DNA from: Calliopum simillimum
Lineage: Eukaryota > Arthropoda > Insecta > Diptera > Lauxaniidae
Assembly (NCBI GenBank): GCA_951812925.1
Contig: OX638368.1
Location: 2,170,001-2,234,000, forward strand
Length of the DNA stretch: 64,000 nt
Direction of reading: 5' to 3'
Shown here: positions 46,741 to 57,679 of the stretch, one piece after another
Position numbering within the stretch: the stretch's first letter is position 1
How the letters are laid out: every line of letters begins with the position of its first letter
The notes under the pieces: generated by a model
What the model was told of the DNA's origin: nothing
Seen by the model: the letters and a program-made list of their open reading frames with translations, nothing else
Database searches by the model: none
Program-made: the position numbers and the translations under genes

Positions 46741-47019
46741 AATTTTTAACATATTTATTTTAGATTATAGATTTCATAGATTGCATAGATTTCTTTTAAA
46801 TATCAAAATCAAATGTTTAAAATTGTACATTAAAATTCATTAAAAAAAAAAACACTAAAAATACTAAATGGAAACCTAAATAATTATCTTAGCTTACGTT
46901 GCTCTGAGCAGTCACAAAATTTCTTAGAAAAAAAAAAAAATTAATGTTATCATGAAAGTTACCCTTTTATTTTTAATAACCTATGCTGAAAAAAAAAAAT
47001 GTTATGTTATTAAAGGTGT

Positions 47020-47160
47020 TCTGGGAGCTGGCACGTTCGAGCTTGCCTAGTTTTTGTTCAGTCTTACTATTTTTAGTGCCATTGAAATTTGGTTGGATTA
47101 TCTCAAAAAACATTTTCAGTATAGCACTCTGAAACTTTTGCTTATATGGGAGGTGCCGTA
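47020..47160 (-). mobile_element. DINE-1-like Helitron fragment
   Basis: TTTGGTTGGATTATCTCAAA, CATTTTCAGTATAGCACTC and GCTTATATGGGAGGTGCC match the internal repeats of the copy at 20398-21237 in the same orientation. Neither end is present. Confidence 0.75.
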
Positions 47161-47284
47161 ATAGGGCTTCGGGCATTATTTACAACAACAACAAAAAGTT
47201 CGTTCTGTACCTAGTTTCGGAGATGTGTATGTGTAGCTATCAGTAAATAGGGATATAACTTGAACCTGGTGTACAACAGACTTA

Positions 47285-47475
47285 TCCCAGTGTGCCAGAC
47301 GGTTCAAATCTTCGCTTTTTTATCCGTTACGGATCCGTTACTGATCCGTTGGCGGGAGAGATTCCCAAAAAATAAGCGAATCGTTTTTTTTTTTGGAATT
47401 TCTCCCGCAAACGGATCAGTAACGGATCCGTAACGGGTAAAAAAGCGAAGATATGAACCGTCTGGCACACTGGGA
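47285..47475. mobile_element. MITE with TA duplication (191 bp, near-perfect palindrome)
   Basis: The ends TCCCAGTGTGCCAGACGGTT are inverted over about 70 bp and include ACGGATCCGTTACTGATCC. TA flanks both sides (47283-47284, 47476-47477). A half copy lies at 15745-15838. Confidence 0.88.
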
Positions 47476-47556
47476 TATCAGAGTTATGGACTTAAGATAT
47501 GGCAAATTTTATTTTTTTTTTTTTTTTAAACACTATTTTTACCAAAAAAGACATAG

Positions 47557-48363
47557 AATTAGAAGGTAATACTTCGGCAAAGTGGCTCCACTCATATTTC
47601 CGTCCCAAAAAAAGATGGTATCGAATTAGCGGTTTTTTTTATAATGTCACATCACTCTTACAAGGGGCAGAAGGTTTTTGAATCAAAAAATTGCGTGATT
47701 TCGGAGATATAGCCATCGGAAGATCCGGATATATCTTCTATGTAAACCGCTATAAGTTGGGAACCCCTAGATGGATTTTAATAATATTGGTGTCATATGA
47801 AAGGTATTTATAATTGTCCCACAAAGTTTTTAATTTTTTCAAAAATACTCTTAACTTATCCTTACTGATCCGCGGCCGAAGGCCGCCGCGAAGCCGGTGT
47901 TGGATGTCTGACGGGTTTAAATCCTGAGCTGCGGCCGCAGGCCGCCCACTTTCCCCTACTTTTATGTAAAATACCATGTTTTTTTGGGACTGAAATATGA
48001 CTGGAGCCACTTTGCCCAAGTATTACCAAGAGTATTTTTGAAAAATTGTCATATCTCGAAAAATATTACTCAGAATTAAAAACTTTGTGGGACAATTATA
48101 TAGCACGGTTAAATACCTTTCATATGACACCAATATTATTAAAATCCATCTAGGGGTTCCCAACTTATACCGATTATTATAAAAGATATATCCCGATCTT
48201 CCGATGGCTATATCTCCGAAATCACGCAATTTTTTGATTCAAAAACCTTCTGCCCCTTGTAAGAGTGATGTGACATTATAAAAAAAACCACTAATTCAAT
48301 ACCATCTTTTTTTGGGACGGAAATATGGCTGGAGCCACTTTGCCGAAGTATTACCAATTAGAA
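47557..48363. mobile_element. DNA transposon with long TIRs and 8-bp TSD (hAT/P-like), non-autonomous
   Basis: The element spans 47565-48355. Ends GGTAATACTTCGGCAAAGTG are inverted, with arms of roughly 280-300 bp. AATTAGAA is duplicated outside (47557-47564, 48356-48363). An 8-bp duplication is typical of hAT and P superfamilies. The centre (47870-47950) is unusually GC rich, with GCGGCCGAAGGCCGC and CTGCGGCCGCAGGCCGC hairpins. No transposase frame. Confidence 0.88.
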
Positions 48364-49530
48364 TTACGGGTTAGAATTACGAGTTTTACAAGAAAATTAT
48401 GGTTTAAACCAAATTGGATTTTTTAAGCACTCCTTACAGAAAATTATACCAAAAATTTTAAAACCATTTTACAGCACCAAGCCTTGCGCGTCTTCTGAAC
48501 CGTCTATTATTCAGTTTTATAACGACATAAAACATAAGTGTTTCAACGTATCCCCATATCCCATGTAAAAGTCGAACCAAGTGAAAAACATCACTTATCA
48601 TCAATGGAATAAATTCTGTATTGTGTTATGCGTAATAATTTTAAAATAAGTTAAAATAACAATTTAACGATATCTTACAAATGCAATTGAATATTTGGAG
48701 TGGTTGTTGCACCAAATAAACTAGCAAATGTGTACATTCTATTTCAAGGCTCATCATTTACATGCAAATATTTTTGGCAACAGTCATGTTTTTTCTAGAG
48801 AAATCGAATCCATCGTCGGTTTTTTATTTCAACAAATATTTACCAGATTCCTAATTGATCCTTTCCTTTTTTGATCAGTTAATTGTTAAGTGTGCACAAA
48901 TCAAATTATTTTCAAAACAGCTGTATTATTTTAGAAAAATTAACTTCGGTCTGAAAAATATCCTTCCTTTATTAAATTGTTTTGCTTTTTCTTAATCAAT
49001 TCCGAAGGAACTTCACACTTTTTTAATTAAAATGACAACCCTCCCATGTTTGAGACCCAAGCACTTCTTCTGTCAAAAATTTTTTCCTTAAAAAATTGTA
49101 AAAGAATATCATGTGCTTAGAGCTGTGTTCAAATAATAAAATATATTGCAATGATTTAGTTTTAATACAAGCTGTGTTTTAGACGACAGTTTTCAGTGTT
49201 TAAAGTGCTTAAATTAACACAGATAAATTTGCGTGTTTAATTATTAGCACAAAGTAGATTGTTGATGTTGCCATACTATACTGAATATCAGCTTATTAAA
49301 CACAGCTAATATTCAGATTCTAAACCACATTTTCACCGGAAACGAAAAGCAGAATAAAGTAAAACAAAATAAGAAGGAAATAGCACACAAACTCGTTTTA
49401 GAAGAACAGTGATAACTACGTTTTAACACGAAGCCGGCTAAAGCACAGCTGCTTTTAAAATAGAAGGGAAGTTTGTTGTTTTTGTTTTGCGTGAAAATGC
49501 AATTTAAAACAATGTGGCAACTTTGACAGT
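48364..49530. other. Non-coding AT-rich stretch
   Basis: No exon or element ends recognised. A possible diverged inverted pair, AGCTGTGTTCAAATAATAAA near 49120 and TTTAATTATTAGCACAAAG near 49235, is weak. Confidence 0.3.
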
Positions 49531-49533
49531 CTA

Positions 49534-50014
49534 ATACCCTATTCTCACTTGCCTGGTTAACCAGAAGAATGCTGATTAAGCACTAATCAGGATGGTTTTC
49601 CATATAAAAAGCTTTTCGATTTGTATGGAAAAGGTTAGCTAGTTTTAAAATAATTAGATCATTTAACCCAAAAAATCAGCGGGTGGCATTTCCAAATTCA
49701 AAAAATCCCAGGGAAATTAGGAAATTTCCTTTTCTTTTGACAAATGCAAAATGTAAACAAACAAAACATTTTTAATAAAAAGCAAATTAAAGCTAAAATC
49801 AAAAATGTGTTCGTCTCAATTGTTTTAGAAAAAAATTTAAATAATGAAATATATAAAAATATATTTGAAAAAAGTGTCGTGATTTGGTAAACGCCAAAAA
49901 AGTGTCATTGAAATGATAGATGACTCATCCAGATAAAAAGTGTGAACGTGGTTTTGTGATTATCAAGATTTTCTGATTTTAAGCTGGTTAACCAGGCAAG
50001 TGAGAATAGGGTAT
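49534..50014. mobile_element. DNA element with 28-bp TIRs (481 bp)
   Basis: ATACCCTATTCTCACTTGCC…GGTTAACCAG at the left is the exact complement of the right end, with TA on both sides (49532-49533, 50015-50016). The interior includes AAGCTTTTCGATTTGTATGG and GTGTTCGTCTCAATTG. No coding frame. Confidence 0.85.
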
Positions 50015-50016
50015 TA

Positions 50017-50355
50017 AAAGCTTTTCGATTTGCATGGAAAAGATTAACTAGTTTTTAAATAATTAGATCATTTAACCAAAAAAATCGGCAGGTGGCATCT
50101 CCAAATTCAAAAAATCCCAGGGAAATTAGGAAATTTCCCTTTCTTTTGACAAATACAAAATGTAAAGAAACAAAACATTTTTAATAAAAAGCAAATTAAA
50201 CCAAAAATCAAAAATGTGTTCGTCTCAATTGTTTAAAAAAAATTAATTAACGAAATATATAAAAATATATTTGAAAAAAGTGAAAATAGTGTCGCGATTT
50301 GGTAAACGCCAAAAAAGTGTCATTGAAATGATAGATGACTCATCCAAGTAAATCT
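50017..50355. repeat. Second, TIR-less direct copy of the 49.6-kb element body
   Basis: From AAAAGCTTTTCGATTTGCATGG to GATAGATGACTCATCC it repeats 49608-49932 directly with scattered substitutions and small indels. It abuts the right end of the complete element but has no inverted end of its own. Confidence 0.85.
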
Positions 50356-50359
50356 CAAA

Positions 50360-53300
50360 AACGAATATGAAGATCTGAAATGTAAGTTAATTCTGTAAGC
50401 ACTATACTTTTAACAACTTAAATTCTTCGCTGTCTTTTGGCATTTTGCATAGGAAAATATTTTCAATATATTAATATCTGTGGACTTTTGACAAAACAAC
50501 CTAACTCGATTTTGCCAAGTTTTCAGGATGCTTCCCAATTCTTTTTGTGTATGAATTGGAACAAATGTTAAAGTTTTTTATTATAAATGAATACTAAGCA
50601 AACATTTTTCATAAACTTTTTTGTCAATAGTATTTAATAAAATTGAAATAAGATGTTTTTGTCAAATATTTTTTATATAAAAAATTCTCCTTCTTTCCAT
50701 AGAAAAAGTAACTTATTTTGAAGAAGTGCTTTTGTAATTTTTTTTTTTTTTTTTTGCCACTTAACCTGTATCTTATCTCGACTTGAGATGTTTTGTGAAG
50801 AAAAAACCATTTTCTTATGTCGATTTAAGTTGTTTTGTGAAAAGCATTTATAAGTTTTTTGTTGTTGCAAATGCTTGAATTTTTTAACCTATTTCCACTA
50901 GTTTTGTCAAATGCAATTCGATATAAAACATCGAGATCGGTTGATTTTCGATTCTATATCTCTGCAACTAAAAGACATAGAGATATGGCGATTTCACCAA
51001 AAGAAGCGTATTTAAGTTTTATGTTTATGATTAAAATCCTGAAAAATCGTCTTATTTCGAGTTAGGTTGTTTTGTCAAAAATCCACAGATATGTATCTAA
51101 AAGGCAACAAGACAAATAATGCGCACCACGCCCCCACAAAAATCACTTCATCATATTTTGGAAAATATTTAACGCACATGAACGAGATTTGATAAATGTG
51201 TACGTCAGGACAAATAATGCTCACTGGGAAAATGAGCAATACCACGCGCCTAAAAAAAAATTCATCAAGAATGAGATTCGGTGCATATCGGAACGGTCAA
51301 TGGTACAATTAGATTACTCCAATTTTCTAGTTTTGAGATAATTCAATTTAAAGGTTTTTAAAAAATTTTAATTTGCACTGATTTTCGACTTTTCTTGTTT
51401 TGTATTTTTCTCACAACTTTGTAAGAGAACTCTGATTGTGTACAAAAGAAGAATATCATTGGCCACTTATCTCAAGAATGATAATTTAGGAGTTACATCA
51501 ATGCACAACATTCTAAAATGAGTCACATTGAAATATTGCCTCAGGTTTCCGTTTTTCTCCCGTGCGAACGTCTTGGTTCTTTGCAATTATCTTGAAAACG
51601 AAAAACTACCCAAAATTTAACTTAGCACCAATTATAGGGCTAATTAAGAGCTATACTATAAGTTAAGCCAATTGTCAAAATAAAAAACAGTTTCATTTTG
51701 ACTTTTTTTACTTTACCTGTGTTCGACGGTCACGTGCGACACCATAGAAATGGCCATATACATTTAAAAACCTATTTATCTATTTTTTATTATTTATAGA
51801 TATTAATATTAGGTAAAATGTTTTTTTTTACATAGGTATTGAAAAAATTTAATTAGTTATCTGCATTAGTTTCTTAAAAAAAAAAATATAATAAACTTTA
51901 GAAAATCAAATCAAACTGTTTTAATTCATATTTATTAAAAAATTGTAAAAAAATTTGTTGTTTTTTTTTTAATGTAAATCTTTCTTATACAAACATACTA
52001 CATACAATATTTGCTTTGAGTTCAAAATGGCCGAGCAAGAAATTATTTCGTGGGCATGTATTAGGTATATTTACACAAAATGATTCAACAAATTTATCTA
52101 TTGTCAATAAACCTTACACTCATTCTTTGGATTCGTTAGTAACCTGAGTTAAGCAAACCTATGCAAAATTAAAACTTCAATGCCTTCGTGTTGAAATATT
52201 AATTTATTTAGTAAAAAAAGTTTATTTAGCTTATACGTGTAAATATGTATATGAATACTGAATACGTGCATAGCGACCGAAAACATGTTTATTATTTTTA
52301 TTTTTCTTATAAAAATTGCAAATGAATATTGTTCGTCATAGCTTTATTATAAATAATAAAAAAAAATATCCCCATTTTAACCAATGTAAAGTGAACTTGG
52401 TTTTGTTTATTTTGAAGAATATTTCTAAATTGTTCAGTCGTAAATTGTAAAATAAAAAAAATAAGAAATTCTCCAAATATACCTAATTATAATTATCATA
52501 TAAAACAAATAGGGATGATGTTTTTTAACGAATATAAAATTCTTTTGAAAAAAAGCTGTGTGTTATAAAGGTGTACGTAATATTTTAACGCAGCAAAAAC
52601 TTGTACTCATGACTGTTAATAAAGCAAATTTGTAAGTAATTATACGTTTCTCAAAGTAGACAATTTTAAATTGGTGATTTGTGATCACTACGATCAGTCT
52701 TTTATTTAATAAGAATTTTCAATTAAAAAAAAAGTACTGAAAAAGTGCGAACGATGCAACATTTAATTGATTTTCTGAATTCTAGATTTCAATTTCTCAG
52801 TTTTTTTTTTACGGAATACTTTTTCTTCTCTCTTAAGTTCCAATTCAATTCGACTTAAGACATTATTCCTTGTTGCCACAGATACATATGTTTTCTGAAA
52901 TATGTATAGTTACCAATATTAGACTAAACTACAGTGTTGTTGCGAGGATATTTGCTGTGTGCGGCAAAATTTTTTCATATTAAAAATTTTAAATGTTATA
53001 CAAAACAAATTTGATGTGTGTAAAAAGGTTTTGGCGAAATAAACACAGCAAAGAAACCTATTTTTCGTCCCCTTAAACGCCATTAACATAACTCTTTTTG
53101 TTTTCAAATTTTACCGCTTATATATAGAAACGAAGGGATGTTTTAAGAATTCTCTAAAGTTTACTTTTTTTCTTGTAGTATCTTTGCAATGTGAAATGTG
53201 GCAACGTTGCATATCGTATACATATAGTATATCTATTTTCCTATACATATATTTACTGCATACTTATGTATAGATGGTTATTAAAATCTCACATGTTTAA

Positions 53301-55000
53301 TATAACCTAATGTATCGTATGTAACTTATTGAAAAAAATCATGCAGTGGAATTTTATTCGCTTTTATTTTATATGTAAAGACTTAACGATGAGAAATATT
53401 TTAATCAATTAAGAAAATGCTACGTTGCCAAATTTGGAAAACAAAATAACATATACATATTAATACTTTTTAAAATATTTTGTGCCCTCATAAGTAGTAA
53501 CTTAATTTTTTTATTTAACAATATTTACAGTTTTTCTCTTAATCACTTGATTTCAAAATTTAATTAATGCAATAGCAAATTTAATTAGGAATTTTACTTA
53601 CTTTTGCTTTGTAAACCCTCCGCCTTTGTGCTAATTACTTTTATTAGGCTGCTATCTCGTTCACTCGCTCTTTCTGTTAATGTGTTTTCTGGCAGAAAAT
53701 TAATTTTGAATAGATAGCTGCTTCGCTTTATTTACTCCGCGTCGTAATGCTGTTTAAGTTATGTATTTTATATCGAGAAATAAGTCACCGTCAACTTTTA
53801 CGTAGATGGGAAATTTTTCGCGTATAAAAGTAAAAACATAAAAATTCAACGAAACTCGAGGGAATTTTATTATCTGATAAATACTCTGCTTTTTGTATGC
53901 TTTGAGTTCGACACAGCAAACCACAATACTTTTTTGTATGCTTTTAATGGCGAATTATAGGATTTAGAAATTTATGTATATGTACATAGATACATACATA
54001 TAGCAGAATAGCTTGAATAAATCAGAAGTATGGAAGAAAACAGAAAACAATTTCTATAGTAAAGTGGAAATCTGCAGCTCGAGAACTTTCCAACTATTAA
54101 TTTTATTTCTTATATTAAAAAGCACTGTGAAGATTTATCACTTCTGTTATTATTTTGTCCACTTTTTCACACTGTTTAAGGTAGCAGAATATTGCTATTG
54201 TATTGATGTGTTGATTTTTTATTTTTGCTGATTTATTGTAATTTTTTTATTTTTTTTAATGAATGCACTATTTTTTATTTTTGTACGGTTCTAGTCTTTG
54301 TTGAAAATTGTTACAAAACCGTTAAACTGCTCCTTTGACATTGGACAAGTAATCACGCGACAACGAAAAAACTTTAATTTTGCATATATGTAGGTATATT
54401 TTATATAATTTTCAATAGCTTCACTCGTTGTACTTTTTTTGTAGATTATTTTTTACTTAAAACTTTGATTTTTTTTGTTGTTTATCACTTAAATAAATAA
54501 ATTAATTATAACAGATAAATTACAATTTAATTTGTATTATTTTCCAGAAATTTAATCGATAAAATTTGATGCTTATTTGCTAAAGCTTTTCTACTTTTAA
54601 GAGCTCTTTTCTTTAATTTTTGCGTGCGTTACGCCTACTCCGAACCTTATTCCATGACTCTTTCGAAAAGACTTATAAACGAAATGAATGTTGTCTTGTT
54701 TTAAGTTTTAATTTTTGTTCGGACGGATACATGTATTTGCAAAATCTGTCTGCTAAGGGAAATTTTCGCTTGTGGGAAATTAATAATGAGGGGAAATTTC
54801 CCAATATATCTGTGAAATTTTCACCGTTTACTTAAATGGGATATTTCGCATAATAATGGGACTATTTATTTTGTCAAGGGATATTTGAAGACAATATCAG
54901 GTAAAGTATTTGTTCAAAACAAAGGTTAAAACGAAAAACAACCAATCTCAGCATTGTTGCCACACCTAAATATTTTTTGGAACCAACATTTAATAAAAAA
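50360..55000. other. Non-coding stretch, repeat fragment at 51110-51310
   Basis: AT rich. 51110-51310 carries GCACCACGCCCCCAC and ATACCACGCGCC, like the block at 29.2 kb. 53600-53760 and 54590-54680 are less AT rich (CTCGTTCACTCGCTCTTTC; GTGCGTTACGCCTACTCCG) and might be promoter-like, but no linked coding exon was found. Confidence 0.35.
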
Positions 55001-55024
55001 ATAACAAGACTCAGACTTATACTA

Positions 55025-55354
55025 CGTTTCCACCGGAGACTTAGCTCTGATGATATCTATAAATCTCGTCGTTAAATCCTACCCGTTACCACCGGCTGAA
55101 ATAGATTTATTTAATGTCAGAGGATGGAAAATTAAAGTTGTTTTTCTTCTTCAATTTGCTTTGTTTGTAAAGATATTTAATACCAATTGTCAAAGCTAAG
55201 GGGGTTCCACTTGGTGGAAAATACCCAAAATCAGTAGCCCCATCTCGGCAGAAAAAGATTTATTTTTGTAAGGTAAATCACGTTACTTACGCCGAAACTT
55301 AGAGCGAAATTTCAAAACAGCTCTAAATCACCTCTTAAATCTCCGGTGGGAACG
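55025..55354. mobile_element. MITE with CGTTTCCACCGGAGA ends (330 bp), TA flanks
   Basis: The left end CGTTTCCACCGGAGACTTAG and right complement CGTTCCCACCGGAGATTTAA are flanked by TA. An inner pair also occurs, CCGTTACCACCGG near 55082. A smaller relative lies at 56871-56995. Confidence 0.75.
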
Positions 55355-55867
55355 TATTACATCAACAATAATCACAATATATGTAACTAAATAGTTGTAC
55401 GATTGTTCAATTCTCCACTGTTGCTTATAATGGCTGTGTTTTAGACGAACGTTTTTCAGCACTTTCTGAGATACTTATGGGAAAGCAACATCAAAAGTGC
55501 TTAATTTCTTAAAATCTTTATTTTCCTCTGAAATATCCTGAACTGAATTAGCGAAAAACCATGTTTGTTGCGGCTTTTCAACTTTTTAGGCTACGATATT
55601 TCGGAAACAACATATCGATATAATTAAAAGCGGATTTTAAAGACAAAAGCCACAACTTTCAAATACTATATCAATATTCATGGGCAGAGACTATCCTTAA
55701 TCGTATTATATCTTCAAAAATAGCTAAAAACAATGTTTTTTGCCCTTTCAGGCAAAATATCTCAAAATCCTGGCAAGTAAGGGCAATTTTGGTGTCGGAT
55801 TCGGATTTAATACACTCAAAATTACTATTTTGGTTTTTATTTGTTGGTTTTATTTTTAACGATTTTT

Positions 55868-56624
55868 GTACCATACACCCAGGGTATATTCACTTTATCC
55901 TTCCGTTTGTAACGCAAAGAAGGAGGCGTGGCAGGTATAAAAAAGTATATATATTCTTGATCAGCGTCACCTTCTGAGTTGATATAGCTATGTCCGTCTG
56001 TCTGGCAGGTTGGCTGTCCGTCTGTGGAAATACATATTTCTTACGGGAAAACTACGCAATATAATTCGATGAAATTTGGTGCAGTGGATTTGCCGTAAAA
56101 GTTAGCTCGAGGGATTGAAAATGAGCGAAGTCGGTCAACGGACACGCCTACTGCCCATACAAAAAATATATTCAAAATGCAACTTTAAGAGTATTTTTCA
56201 CAAAAATGCAACCACAATACAAATAAATACTAGAAATAGTTATCGCAAGCTCTAGGCAAAAGCTATGTGAATTCGGACAAGAGGGCGTGGCTCCTCCCAT
56301 ATAACCAAAAGTTTCACAATGCCATAATGAAAGAGTTTTTTGAGATAATCCAACTAAATTTCACTCAGATATTAAGAACTATAAACGCACGATCTGAGGA
56401 AAAACTGAATGAACTCGGACAAGAGGACGTTGCACCTCCGATATAAGCAAAGTTTCAAAACGTTATACTCAAAACGTTTTTTGAGACAATCCAACAAGCT
56501 CTGAGCAAAAACTGGGTGAACTTAGACAAGAGGGCGTGGCACCTTCCATGTAAGCAAAATTTTCAAAATACTGCAGTGTAGGGTATTTAATGTTTGGCCA
56601 TGCCAATGGTAACACCCTTACTAG
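55868..56624 (+). mobile_element. DINE-1/INE-1-like Helitron copy, full length
   Basis: It starts GTACCATACACCCAGGGTAT, passes TTTATCCTTCCGTTTGTAACG, GGAGGCGTGGCAGG, TATATATTCTTGATCAGCG and a short GTCTGTCTGGC core, then three internal units around GGACAAGAGG(G/A)CGT, and ends TTTGGCCATGCCAATGG with CACCCTTACTAG. It is the best forward reference for this family in the window. Confidence 0.85.
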
Positions 56625-56870
56625 TTTCGTTTTATATTTAAAGTTTAGTTCAATTTTCAAAACAAGATTTTTTAAAAACGGCACGACGGATTTTTTAAAT
56701 TTTTTCTCCACAGTGTTCAGAAATGCCCAAAGAAAAACTATCTATAAAAATTTCAACTGAGCACGCATGTTTAGGTCGAACGATCTATTCCACCGCCGTG
56801 TGCTGTTTTACACTGAATATTGAGCAGATTTTGAAATAGTGACCGAATTAGGTGAGTTACGGCTATTATA

Positions 56871-56995
56871 GCCTGATTCCACCGGAGATTTATGAAGAGA
56901 TTTAGCAATAATTCACCTCACTCATCATGTATTAAACGTCAAATAAATCTGAAAATAGCCGTAAATCTCTTTATAAATCTCCGGTGAAAACATTC
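56871..56995. mobile_element. Small MITE of the CCACCGGAGATTTA family (125 bp)
   Basis: GCCTGATTCCACCGGAGATT and the complement of AATCTCCGGTGAAAACATTC form inverted ends with TA on each side. The inner AGAGATTTA/TAAATCTCT is also paired. Confidence 0.7.
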
Positions 56996-57679
56996 TATAA
57001 AATTAGTTCAAATATCTCAGGAAAAAGAAAACTTGGCATAGTTGTTTATAAGGTTAAAATAACTATACAAAAAAAAAAAAAAAAACCCATTGCTCGGCTT
57101 TCGACGAATTACTTCAAAAATAGCACCGCATGCAGTCCCCTGATATGAACATACCGCAGAGAGGATATAATGTGTCTAGGCACTTGACACAGAAGTTGTT
57201 AAAAAATAAAATGGGAAAAGGTAGTAGAGAAATTCTTCGTAAGTATTCGGAGGCAATGGGCCTTACCGCAAGTAAATATTTACGAGAATTCATGCTCTTA
57301 TTCTGTAGTTTCCACTGGATAAAAAATTTTTTCTGGAAGGGAAAAACTCTAGTATTCTCCAACTTTTTACTAGGGAATTTGAAGCGTGCGTAAATAGTAT
57401 TTGACAAATTAAGAATACCACAATTTTATAGCTTATTAATATACCTTTTAAATGACACCAATATTTCTGATAACCATCCAAGCATTTCCAACTTACACCG
57501 GTTTTTCTAAAACTACTTTTCACTTCATAAATTTTTTTCTGAAGGCTTGGAGATTTATTTCGCCGTACTCTTAGATCACCACTAATTTTGTAATTTTACT
57601 TTGTTTTGATAATTTTTAATGAAATTCAGATATTCATATTTTGTTCACGTTTTTTTTTTTTTTAACTTAAAATGTCAGA

